Shown: in pieces, positions 1-7,904 of the stretch
How positions within the stretch are numbered: position 1 is the first letter of the stretch
How the letters are laid out: every line of letters begins with the position of its first letter
Assembly (NCBI GenBank): GCA_016780385.1
Contig: JADHLY010000015.1
Location: forward strand, 1-40,278
Source: Flavobacteriales bacterium
GTDB lineage: Bacteria; Bacteroidota; Bacteroidia; Flavobacteriales_D; Sanyastnellaceae
Length of the DNA stretch: 40,278 bases
Direction: 5' to 3'
Notes under the pieces: generated by a model
What the model was told of the DNA's origin: nothing
The model's input: the letters and a program-made list of their open reading frames with translations, nothing else
Databases searched by the model: none
Position numbers and translations under genes: made by a program

Positions 1-3000
1 CATCGGTACCAGCCTCCAACACTTTAGACGTTCCATTGCTGGCGTAAACATCACCACCCAACAGATCACCGCCCAACAAATCACCCGTTGTGCTTTGGTT
101 ACCCGCAGCGTTCACACCAGGAAGCGCGATGTCTGCAGTACCGTCAAAAGACACACCACCAATCGTGCGGGCATTCGCCAAGGCCGTAGCCGTAGCGGCA
201 TTGCCGGAAGTATTCTGGTTACCCGCAGCGTTCACACCAGGAAGCGCGATGTCTGCAGTGCCGTCAAAGGACACACCACCAATCGTGCGGGCAGTCTCCA
301 AGGCCGTAGCCGTAGCAGCGTTGCCGGAAGTATTCTGGTTACCCGCAGCGTTCACACCAGGAAGCGTGATGTCTGCAGTGCCGTCAAAAGACACACCACC
401 AATCGTGCGCGCTGTCTCCAAGGCCGTAGCCGTTGCAGCGTTGCCAGAAGTACTCTGGTTACCGGCAGCGTTCACACCAGGAAGCGTGATGTCAGCGGTA
501 CCGTCAAAAGACACACCACCAATCGTGCGCGCTGTCTCCAAGGCCGTAGCCGTAGCAGCGTTGCCGGAAGTATTCTGGTTACCCGCAGCGTTCACACCAG
601 GAAGCGCGATGTCTGCAGTACCGTCGAAAGACACACCACCAATCGCACGGGCAGTCTCCAAGGCCGTTGCCGTAGCAGCATTGCCAGAAGTGCTCTGGTT
701 ACCCGCAGCGTTCACACCAGGAAGCGTGATGTCTGCAGTGCCGTCGAAAGACACACCACCAATCGCACGGGCAGTCTCCAAGGCCGTAGCCGTAGAAGCG
801 TTGCCAGTCACGTCGCCCGTAAAGCTGGCGTCAGTGCCATCCGTTCCGGAATCCAATACCAACGATCCATCTGACGATTTCACATCGCCGGTGACATTGC
901 CCGTCACATTACCTGTCACATCACCGGTAATGGTACCAGACACGTCGAGGTCACCTGAAACGTCAGTGTCGCCCGTAACATCCAAATCGTCGCCAACAAA
1001 CACGTCATTGGTCGTGGCAATCTGAGCCGTAGAGATGGAGCTGACCTCGAGGATACCATCGACATCCACATCCTCCAAAGAGGTGTTTCCGGTGACCGTC
1101 AATGCTGGCAATACAAGCATGGACACCTGAGATTCAGCACTCACAATTCCCGTAATCACCTCGTCGAAGAAGTCGTTGTTCTCCACCTCAGCGGCAATGG
1201 CTGCTGGGCTGGTAGGAAGGTTGTCAATCTGGCTCTGAAGGCTGGAAACGTCACTGTTGGTGGCGTTGATCTCGTTCGTCAGGTCAGACTGGAGGGTGCT
1301 GATGTCAGAGGCGTTGGTCGCCGCTGCGCCTGAAGCGCTCGTCGCGGTGGACTGAGCAGATCCAGCAAGGATCGTGTTCTGCGTAATCAGCGTATTCAAG
1401 AAGAGGTCATTGGCCTCACGCGTGCTCTCCTCCGAGTTCAACGCTTCATCGAGGTCATTGTCTGCATCCACAAGGCTCGTGCTCGTGGTGATGTAGTTCG
1501 ATGCACCATTGGCGGTGTAGCTGCCATCCGTGCCGAGTCCGGCACCCGTCTGGCTCGCATCAAGCTCGCTTTGCAAAGCGCTCTCAGCATTGTCGCTGGC
1601 CAACTCATTGGCGTCAACGTCATCTTGCAAGGCCTTCACAGCAGCATCGAGGTCCTCGTCGGCAGACACCAAGCTGGTGGATCCAGTCAAGTAGGTCGTC
1701 AAACCATTGGCGCTGTAGCTGCCATCCGTGCCGAGTCCGGCACCCGTCTGGCTCGCGTCAAGCTCGCTTTGCAAGGCGCTCTCAGCATTGTCGCTGGCCA
1801 ACTCATTGGCGTCCACGTCATCCTGCAAGGCCTTCACAGCAGCATCGAGGTCTTCATCGGCAGACACCAAGCTGGTGGATCCGGCGAGGTAGGTCGTCGC
1901 ACCGTTGGCGCTGTAGCTGCCATCCGTGCCGAGTCCGGCACCCGTCTGGCTCGCGTCCAACTCGTTCTGCAAAGCCGTATCGGCGTTGTCGCTGTCGGTC
2001 TCGTTCTGGTCCACATCACCCTGAACGGTGTTGATGTTGGTCTGCAACGTCACGTCAGCGGCGTCGCTGCTCACTTCGTTGGCGTCCACGTCATCTTGGA
2101 GGGCCTTCATGGCCGCATCCAACTTGTCGTCAGCGTCTTTCAGGCTTGAAGCGGCCGTCAAGTAAGTAGAAGAACCATTGGCAGCGTAAGCACCATCGGT
2201 ACCGAGGCCTGCACCAGTCTGGCTGGCGTCCAACTCGTTCTGCAAAGCCGCATCGGCGTTGTCACTGTCGGTCTCGTTCTGGTCCACATCGCCCTGGACG
2301 GTGTTGATGTTGGTCTGCAACGTCTGGTCAGCGGAGTCGCTGTCGATTTCATTCTGGTCCACATCACCCTGAACGGTGTTGATGTTGGTCTGCAACGTCA
2401 CGTCAGCAGCGTCGCTGCTCACTTCGTTGGCGTCCACGTCATCCTTGAGGGCCTTCATGGCCGCATCCAACTTGTCGTCAGCGTCTTTCAGGCTTGAAGC
2501 GGCCGTCAAGTAGGTTGAAGAACCGTTGGCAGCGTAAGCACCATCGGTACCGAGGCCTGCACCAGTCTGGCTGGCGTCCAACTCGTTCTGCAAAGCCGTA
2601 TCGGCGTTGTCACTGTCGGTCTCGTTCTGGTCCACATCGCCCTGGACGGTGTTGATGTTGGTCTGCAACGTCTGGTCAGCGGAATCGCTGTCGATCTCGT
2701 TCTGGTCCACATCACCCTGCACGGTGTTGATGTTGATCTGCAACGTCTGGTCAGCGGAATCGCTGTCAATCTCGTTTTGGTCCACATCGCCCTGGACGGT
2801 GTTGATGTTGGTCTGCAACGTCTGGTCAGCGGAGTCGCTGTCAATCTCGTTTTGATCGATATCGCCCTGCAGGTCAATGATGTCTGAATCATTGCTCTGG
2901 ATGGCCAGCAAGTTGGCTGCTGCTGCTGCTGCATTGGCCACAACATCGACCGCAAGCGTGTCGTCCACACCCTGCAAAGTCGTGATGTCCGCGTCATTGC

Positions 3001-5287
3001 TGCTGATGTTGCCTGCATTCGTGCTGATGTCACCCGCATTCGTGCTGATGTTACCGGCGTTGGTGCTAATGCCACTTGCGTTCGTGCTGATGGCGCCGGC
3101 GTTGGTGCTGATGCCACTTGCATTCGTGCTGATGTTGCCCGCATTCGTGCTGATGTCACCTGCGTTGGTGCTGATGGCGCCAGCGTTGGTGCTGATTCCA
3201 CTTGCGTTCGTGCTGATGTTGCCTGCGTTCGTGCTGATGTCGCCATCATTGGTCAAAATCGCAGCCGCATTGGCATTGACATCGAGAGCCAAGGTGTCGT
3301 CGACGCCCTGAAGCGCAGCGATTTCCAAATCGTTGGACTGGATGGCTGACAAGTTTGAGGCGATGTCTGAATCATTGCCTTGGATGGCCAACAAATTCGT
3401 GGCAATTCCGCTGGCATTCGTGCTGATGGCGCCCGTATTGGTGCTGATGTTGCCCGCGTTCGTGCTGATATTACCGGCGTTGGTGCTAATGCCCCCAGCG
3501 TTCGTGCTGATGTTGCCCGCGTTTGCGCTGATGTCGCTGTCGTTGCCCTGAATGGCCAAGTCGTTGGCCAAAGTGGCTGCAGCATTTGCATTGACATCTT
3601 CGGCGAGGGTGTCAAGCGCACCCTGGATGCTCGTGATGTCCCCATCGTTTCCGTCAATCTGTCCCTGAAGGCTGGTCACATCGCCATTGGTCGCGAGGAT
3701 TTCGGCGTCCAAGTTGGACTGCACCTGAGCGATTTCGCTGCTGTGTGCACCGTCGAGAGAGTCGATGCGTGCACCGAGCGCGGCCTCAGCGGCTACGGCA
3801 CGGTTCGTTTCATCGGTAATCCCCTGGGTGTACGCCGCAATGTCTTGAGCCACCACATTGTCTACATACCCCTTGTTGGTCAAGTGGTCATCGGCAATGG
3901 GCGCTTCCGTGCTCAGGACGTTGCCTGTAAATGAAGCACTACCAGCAGTAATGTTGTCACTCACCGTCAGATCGTTCTGAACGGTCATGTTGGTCGTCAA
4001 AATCTTACCTGTCACGGAAAGCTGCACGCTGGCATCTCCAGAAGCGTTCATCGTAAGGGTTGAACCCACGAGAATTTGGTCAATGTCACTTTCCGTAGTG
4101 AGCACTCCTGCCGAGAAATCGAAGTGATCATTTGCATCTACCAAGTTGGTCAGGTCCGTCAAATCGGATTGCAGCTGACCCACTGAGGTGTTGAGTGCCA
4201 AGATGTCTCCATCGTTGGACTCAATCAATCCGAGCAAAGTGGCGTCCTCTGACTGACGTGCTGAAGCTTCAGTAACGAGGTCCCCCTCCAACTGATCTAT
4301 GTCACTGGCGTTCGTGCCAATCGCTCCAGCGTTCGTGCTGATCGCACCCGCATTCGTGGTGATCCCGGAAGCATTCGTACTGATGTCACCCGCATTCGTG
4401 CTGATGCCGCTGGCATTCGTGCTGATCGCACCCGCATTCGTGCTGATGCCGCTGGCGTTCGTGCTGATCGCACCCGCATTCGTGCTGATGCCGCTGGCAT
4501 TCGTGCTGATCGCACCTGCATTCGTGCTGATGTCACCCGCATTCGTGTTGATCGCACCCGCATTCGTGCTGATCGCACCCGCATTCGTGCTGATGCCGCT
4601 GGCGTTCGTGCTGATGGCACCCGCATTCGTGCTAATGCCGCTGGCATTCGTGCTGATGGCACCCGCATTCGTGCTAATGCCACTAGCGTTCGTGCTAATC
4701 CCACCCGCATTCGTGCTGATGCCTCCTGCATTGATCGAAATGCCCGTCTCATTGGTCGCGATGTTGCCCGTATTTGTGGCAATCAATCCTGCGAGGTTGG
4801 TCAGGTCTGTCGCCAAACCGGCATCTCCCGATGCACGGTCAGCAATCTCCTGGGCCAACACCGTTGACAAGCTGTCCGCTGTGCCTTCAGGAGCATTGGC
4901 TGCGAACAAGGCCACCGGAACAGCCGTGACGGCCATCATTCCGAAAGAGGCAAAGCCTCCGCCACTGTTCACCTCCACCTGGAAGGCATAACCCCCAGCA
5001 GACCAATCAATGGCAGCCAGATCATCCGCACCGGCAACACTGCCTATAGTGAGGTTGATCAGACCAAATTCATCGGTCACGATGCCAGTATGAGTCTCCG
5101 TCCACACTGCATCAGAAGCAGCGTCGAGGAGCGTAAAGCGAACGTCCAGCGTTGCGTTTTCCAGCGCATCACCACCCGCATCGCGGGCTACGGCCTGGTA
5201 TGCAATCCCATAGTTTTGCTGGGCTTGAAGGCCAAAAGAGGCTGTCAGCAGTAACGCAGACATAAGTATTGAGCGAATCAGTTTCAT
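1..5287 (-). CDS. Giant secreted fibre protein, phage-tail-fibre-like repeats (partial, C-terminus beyond the window)
   Basis: An uninterrupted frame from ATG at 5287 to the left window edge gives at least 1762 residues. It starts with a Sec signal peptide (MKLIRSILMSALLLTASFGLQA) and an N-terminal domain of about 140 residues containing YQAVARDAGG and WTETHTGIVTDEFGL. That domain is typical of Bacteroidota secreted proteins annotated as tail-fibre-domain proteins. Next, in protein order, come a heptad stalk (IxxN repeats, residues about 183-328), a non-repetitive segment with a phage-fibre-like NKGYVDN motif, two further IxxN stalks, a block of 25- and 66-residue repeats, a TGNVTGNVTGD linker, and six 40-residue repeats with GGVSFDGTADI. 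I infer a surface or released trimeric fibre used for adhesion. The C-terminus, and any anchor or intramolecular chaperone domain, is not visible. The gene is monocistronic as far as seen. The frame is certain; the function is inferred. Confidence 0.85.
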   Translation of the reverse strand, partial: MKLIRSILMSALLLTASFGLQAQQNYGIAYQAVARDAGGDALENATLDVRFTLLDAASDAVWTETHTGIVTDEFGLINLTIGSVAGADDLAAIDWSAGGYAFQVEVNSGGGFASFGMMAVTAVPVALFAANAPEGTADSLSTVLAQEIADRASGDAGLATDLTNLAGLIATNTGNIATNETGISINAGGISTNAGGISTNASGISTNAGAISTNASGISTNAGAISTNASGISTNAGAISTNAGAINTNAGDISTNAGAISTNASGISTNAGAISTNASGISTNAGAISTNASGISTNAGDISTNASGITTNAGAISTNAGAIGTNASDIDQLEGDLVTEASARQSEDATLLGLIESNDGDILALNTSVGQLQSDLTDLTNLVDANDHFDFSAGVLTTESDIDQILVGSTLTMNASGDASVQLSVTGKILTTNMTVQNDLTVSDNITAGSASFTGNVLSTEAPIADDHLTNKGYVDNVVAQDIAAYTQGITDETNRAVAAEAALGARIDSLDGAHSSEIAQVQSNLDAEILATNGDVTSLQGQIDGNDGDITSIQGALDTLAEDVNANAAATLANDLAIQGNDSDISANAGNISTNAGGISTNAGNISTNAGNISTNTGAISTNASGIATNLLAIQGNDSDIASNLSAIQSNDLEIAALQGVDDTLALDVNANAAAILTNDGDISTNAGNISTNASGISTNAGAISTNAGDISTNAGNISTNASGISTNAGAISTNASGISTNAGNISTNAGDISTNAGNISSNDADITTLQGVDDTLAVDVVANAAAAAANLLAIQSNDSDIIDLQGDIDQNEIDSDSADQTLQTNINTVQGDVDQNEIDSDSADQTLQININTVQGDVDQNEIDSDSADQTLQTNINTVQGDVDQNETDSDNADTALQNELDASQTGAGLGTDGAYAANGSSTYLTAASSLKDADDKLDAAMKALKDDVDANEVSSDAADVTLQTNINTVQGDVDQNEIDSDSADQTLQTNINTVQGDVDQNETDSDNADAALQNELDASQTGAGLGTDGAYAANGSSTYLTAASSLKDADDKLDAAMKALQDDVDANEVSSDAADVTLQTNINTVQGDVDQNETDSDNADTALQNELDASQTGAGLGTDGSYSANGATTYLAGSTSLVSADEDLDAAVKALQDDVDANELASDNAESALQSELDASQTGAGLGTDGSYSANGLTTYLTGSTSLVSADEDLDAAVKALQDDVDANELASDNAESALQSELDASQTGAGLGTDGSYTANGASNYITTSTSLVDADNDLDEALNSEESTREANDLFLNTLITQNTILAGSAQSTATSASGAAATNASDISTLQSDLTNEINATNSDVSSLQSQIDNLPTSPAAIAAEVENNDFFDEVITGIVSAESQVSMLVLPALTVTGNTSLEDVDVDGILEVSSISTAQIATTNDVFVGDDLDVTGDTDVSGDLDVSGTITGDVTGNVTGNVTGDVKSSDGSLVLDSGTDGTDASFTGDVTGNASTATALETARAIGGVSFDGTADITLPGVNAAGNQSTSGNAATATALETARAIGGVSFDGTADIALPGVNAAGNQNTSGNAATATALETARTIGGVSFDGTADITLPGVNAAGNQSTSGNAATATALETARTIGGVSFDGTADITLPGVNAAGNQNTSGNAATATALETARTIGGVSFDGTADIALPGVNAAGNQNTSGNAATATALANARTIGGVSFDGTADIALPGVNAAGNQSTTGDLLGGDLLGGDVYASNGTSKVLEAGTD
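87..806 (-). repeat. Six tandem 120-bp repeats inside the giant fibre gene
   Basis: The 120-bp unit recurs with conserved landmarks starting at 95, 215, 335, 455, 575 and 695. Each encodes 40 residues containing ETARTIGGVSFDGTADI and LPGVNAAGNQ on the minus strand. Copies differ at only a few bases, so the array is close to identical at DNA level. This repeat type is known from phage tail fibres. Confidence 0.9.
1440..2870 (-). repeat. Nested 198-bp and 75-bp repeats inside the giant fibre gene
   Basis: A 66-residue module containing QTGAGLGTDG and SLVSADEDLDAA has landmark positions 1533, 1731, 1929, 2202 and 2550. The spacings are 198, 198, 273 and 348 bp, which equal 198 plus 0, 0, 1 and 2 copies of a 75-bp block. 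That block encodes 25 residues (TNINTVQGDVDQNEIDSDSA then DQTLQ). Further 75-bp blocks occupy 2630-2870. Confidence 0.88.
2995..3540 (-). repeat. 21-bp heptad arrays (second and third IxxN stalks)
   Basis: About 12 tandem 21-bp units (2995-3250) and about 6 more (3405-3535) encode heptads of the form ISTNAGN or ISTNASG. Between them is a short segment with coiled-coil-like spacing (for example LLAIQGNDSDI). Ile at heptad position a and Asn at d fits the N@d trimeric coiled coils known from trimeric autotransporter stalks. Confidence 0.8.
4302..4740 (-). repeat. 21-bp heptad array (first IxxN stalk)
   Basis: About 20 tandem 21-bp units encode heptads such as ISTNAGA, ISTNASG and ISTNAGD. The nucleotide units are nearly identical, while the seventh residue alternates among Ala, Gly, Asp and Asn. 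The periodicity is that of a continuous coiled coil. Confidence 0.85.
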
Positions 5288-5310
5288 CTCGGTTAAGATT
5301 TCTCGAAGCA

Positions 5311-5339
5311 TGAAGATAGGAATAAAATTCGATAAACAA
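5311..5339 (-). promoter_or_regulatory. Candidate promoter of the giant fibre gene
   Basis: On the minus strand, TTG (5339-5337) lies 18 nt before TATCTTCA (5318-5311), close to the Bacteroidota pattern TTTG-N19-TAnnTTTG. It would give a leader of about 18-20 nt before ATG 5287. Confidence 0.45.
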
Positions 5340-5398
5340 TGAATTTTTCAAGATGAAACTGCAATTTGCCCAATTAAACCCCGAAAAAAGTTAGAGAA

Positions 5399-5734
5399 AT
5401 GCCCGAAACACACCTTATATATAACGTCACGGTGTCTGTCGAAGAAAAAGTGAAGTCCGATTGGATTTCATGGATGCTTGACGAGCATTTACGCGAAATG
5501 CTGGGTACAGGATGCTTTCTCGGCTTCCGTTTCTGTGAATTGCACACTGAACAGGAAATGGGACCCACTTACACCATCCAATACGAACTGGCCAGCCAAG
5601 GAGACCTGGACCGATATGAACAGGACCACGCTCCAGAAATGCGGGCAAAAGGGCAAAAGAGGTTTGGCGAGAATGCCCTGGCGTTCCGCAGCACCATGAC
5701 TGTGCTTGCGAAAGGCGAACTTCGCGGCCAATGA
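5399..5734 (+). CDS. DUF4286 family protein
   Basis: This 111-residue cytoplasmic protein begins MPETHLIYNVTVSVEEKVK and contains CELHTEQEMGPTYTIQYE. It matches the small DUF4286 family common in Bacteroidota, whose biochemical role is unknown. Its stop codon overlaps the rsmA start (ATGA at 5731-5734), implying translational coupling, so it may act with, or be co-expressed with, the 16S rRNA methyltransferase. No Shine-Dalgarno is visible before the ATG at 5399. The family call rests on recalled sequence pattern. Confidence 0.8.
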   Translation: MPETHLIYNVTVSVEEKVKSDWISWMLDEHLREMLGTGCFLGFRFCELHTEQEMGPTYTIQYELASQGDLDRYEQDHAPEMRAKGQKRFGENALAFRSTMTVLAKGELRGQ

Positions 5735-6528
5735 AGCCACGGAGTTCCTCCGGGCCTGTACGGGCCAAAAAACACTTGGGGCAACACTTCCTCAAGGACA
5801 CCGCGATATCCGAGCGGATTGCGGATTTGGTCCCAACAGGGTCAAGCCATCAAGTCCTTGAAGTAGGTCCGGGTACTGGTGCCCTGACCCTGCCCCTCAT
5901 CCAGCGGTTCGGAACCGCAGTGCACGTAGTCGAAATCGATACTGAGTCTGTGGCCTTTCTGCAGGCGGCCGAATGGATGGACAATGCCCACATCCATTCA
6001 GGCGATTTGCTCAAGTCGACCCCTGACATGCTCGGGATGACGGGCAAATTCACCCTGGTCGGCAACTTCCCGTACAACATCAGCAGCCAAATCCTCTTTC
6101 GTGCCCTCGAATGGCGGGATGAGGTAGACGGCTGCATTGGCATGTTCCAAAAAGAAGTCGCGGTGCGGGTCTGCGCGGAGCATGGCTCGAAGACCTACGG
6201 CATCCTTTCGGTCTTGCTTCAGGTTTACTTCCGCTGCGAATACGCATTCACCGTCGGCCCCGGGGCATTCCTTCCTCCACCCAAGGTCCAGTCGGGCGTC
6301 GTCCGGCTGGTCCGCACCCCAAACGAGGATCCTGACATCGACTACGATATTCTGCGACGCGTGGTCAAAGCTGGATTCGGACAGCGCCGCAAAACCCTGC
6401 GCAACGCCTTGCGCGCCGGAGGATTCGACACCAACACCATTCCGGAAGGATGGCGGGGAAAACGGGCGGAACAACTGTCTCCACACGACTTCGTGGCGCT
6501 CGCCCGGGCAGTCCGGCCGATTCAATAA
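5731..6528 (+). CDS. rsmA: 16S rRNA (adenine1518-N6/adenine1519-N6) dimethyltransferase
   Basis: RsmA (KsgA) uses S-adenosylmethionine to dimethylate two adjacent adenines in helix 45 of 16S rRNA during late 30S assembly. The 265-residue protein has the family length. Visible motifs are KKHLGQHFLKD at the N-terminus, the SAM-binding loop EVGPGTGALT, acidic motif II (VVEID) and the catalytic NFPY (residues 112-115; NLPY in many homologues). The C-terminal rRNA-binding domain includes FGQRRKTLRNAL. It is translationally coupled to DUF4286. Its last 7 bp overlap the end of the convergent gene at 6522. Confidence 0.97.
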   Translation: MKPRSSSGPVRAKKHLGQHFLKDTAISERIADLVPTGSSHQVLEVGPGTGALTLPLIQRFGTAVHVVEIDTESVAFLQAAEWMDNAHIHSGDLLKSTPDMLGMTGKFTLVGNFPYNISSQILFRALEWRDEVDGCIGMFQKEVAVRVCAEHGSKTYGILSVLLQVYFRCEYAFTVGPGAFLPPPKVQSGVVRLVRTPNEDPDIDYDILRRVVKAGFGQRRKTLRNALRAGGFDTNTIPEGWRGKRAEQLSPHDFVALARAVRPIQ

Positions 6529-7790
6529 GCCGGCCGGAGCTGGACGGCCCCGGAGACAGGCCCTTCCCGCCACAACAGAATGCCGGCCATGCCCGCCAAG
6601 GCCATGGTTTCTCCCGGTACCAACCGACCAGAATCGACACGGCGGCCTTGCTCCTCCATCAAGATCCACTCCACCGGCTCTCGGCCCGCATGAACCAAGC
6701 GGCCTTGGCGCCAAGCCAAGCCGCGCGTTTCGTCCACGGTTCCAACTCCCTGCGGCAGGCCATACCGGGCCACCGCAAAAGCGCGGTTGTTGCACTCCAG
6801 CTCTAAAAAACTGCTCCCTTCGAGGTCATAGTCCGCCCAGATGTCTCCGGTCACCACGTCCACAGCCAGAAGATGCGGCTGGACATCCGTATCATAATAA
6901 TGAAGCACGTAGCTGTTGGTGTTCTGGTCAAACACCGATCCATCGGGCGTAAACCCCCACACCTGCGGCAGCGCCACGACCTCCGTCGGCACCCCCGTCT
7001 CGGCATCGAGGGTGGCCAACCGCATCACGCCGCCTTCCGTCAGGTCGCGCCAAAGTCCGACCACCTGACCGGTCGGGATGCAGAATTCGATTTCGGCAAA
7101 CGCCTCTTCAAGTCCGAGCACCACCTCCACATCGGACATGACCTCCTCCGAAACAGCATCCAATCGCACGAGCCGGGTGACCCCCGTTCCGCCGAATGAC
7201 AAGAAGTGATACCGCCCACTGTCGCTGTCAAAGCAGGACGCACCCGCGATGACAGCCTCCACATCCGGCATGTCCAACACGGGGTCAATGACAGCGGTGT
7301 AAGGCTGGATCTCCACGAGGCGGGTGGCCCATCCGTTGACCTCCCAATACCCGAATGGCTCGCCATCCAACTCACCGAGGTCGATGTAGGTGCTGTCCGC
7401 CGGGTAGCCCTGCAGTCCGAAGAACCGGTCCTGCTGCATGTCGTGGTGCACGCTGTGCACGTTGCCGGACAACGGGGCCGATGCACTCAGTGCATTGCCT
7501 TCCACATCGTAGTTGTACCACTCGAGCGACCCGCCCCCTTGCGGTGCACCGACGAAGACGTATTGGCCCCCGATGTTATCGAAGGTGCTGCTGCCCAAAG
7601 CAAAGGCCTCGGCGAATCCGAGGGTGTCGAACTCGGCCCATTCACCGGTGGCCATGTCAAACCCTCCAAGCAACAGGCCTTCCGTGAACGGGTCGAGGAC
7701 GTTCTGCTTCAACCCATACACCCCTTGGCCACACAAGGAGACGCAACCGGTGGATATCAGCAAAATCAACAGAGGAAAACGCAAAGTCAT
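6522..7790 (-). CDS. Secreted protein of unknown function, possible beta-propeller with degenerate T9SS-type tail
   Basis: A 422-residue protein with a signal peptide (MTLRFPLLILLISTGCVSLC). The mature part is rich in short beta-like segments with recurring patterns such as TRLVRLDAVSEE, RLATLDAETG and LLAVDVVTGDIW, which resemble blades of a WD40- or NHL-like propeller. The last 70 residues (WILMEEQGRRVDSG, then LAGMAGILLW) have the spacing of a type IX secretion C-terminal sorting domain, but the match is loose. No catalytic motif is seen. The Cys in the signal region could be a lipobox, but LISTGC is a weak match. It converges on and slightly overlaps rsmA. Function unknown. Confidence 0.8.
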   Translation of the reverse strand: MTLRFPLLILLISTGCVSLCGQGVYGLKQNVLDPFTEGLLLGGFDMATGEWAEFDTLGFAEAFALGSSTFDNIGGQYVFVGAPQGGGSLEWYNYDVEGNALSASAPLSGNVHSVHHDMQQDRFFGLQGYPADSTYIDLGELDGEPFGYWEVNGWATRLVEIQPYTAVIDPVLDMPDVEAVIAGASCFDSDSGRYHFLSFGGTGVTRLVRLDAVSEEVMSDVEVVLGLEEAFAEIEFCIPTGQVVGLWRDLTEGGVMRLATLDAETGVPTEVVALPQVWGFTPDGSVFDQNTNSYVLHYYDTDVQPHLLAVDVVTGDIWADYDLEGSSFLELECNNRAFAVARYGLPQGVGTVDETRGLAWRQGRLVHAGREPVEWILMEEQGRRVDSGRLVPGETMALAGMAGILLWREGPVSGAVQLRPAY

Positions 7791-7879
7791 TACGGAAAAG
7801 TTCTGTCGGAACCAAGATTCCTACAAGGGCTTCGGACAATATTAAATCCACTCCAGCACCATTTGATTCCAGCCCAACT

Positions 7880-7887
7880 TATCTTTA
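7880..7887 (+). promoter_or_regulatory. Candidate -7 box of fbp
   Basis: TATCTTTA lies 17 nt upstream of ATG 7905 and matches the TATCTTYR boxes seen before several other genes here. A TTTG at 7862-7865 is too close (14 nt) to be a standard -33 element. Confidence 0.3.
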
Positions 7888-7904
7888 TACCCACGCTCTA
7901 TGCA

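Noticed and set aside
87-806. CRISPR-like or satellite interpretation of the regular repeats
   Set aside because: The units are contiguous coding repeats with no spacers and stay in frame with the fibre gene.
90-1025. Long plus-strand open frames over the 120-bp repeats
   Set aside because: They are antisense shadows of the fibre gene. The minus frame is open for the full 5.3 kb, begins with a signal peptide and matches known repeat modules.
4299-4991. Plus-strand frame encoding hydrophobic repeats (LAFVLIAPAFV)
   Set aside because: It arises from reading the 21-bp heptad array on the wrong strand; there is no promoter or family match.
1-5287. Prophage
   Set aside because: Only fibre-type repeats are present, with a Sec signal peptide and a Bacteroidota N-terminal domain. 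The right neighbour is housekeeping, and no capsid, tail or integrase genes are visible.
7206-7904. N-terminal extension of the fructose-bisphosphatase frame
   Set aside because: This part is antisense to the secreted-protein gene and the family homology starts at MIGVNTLQEF.
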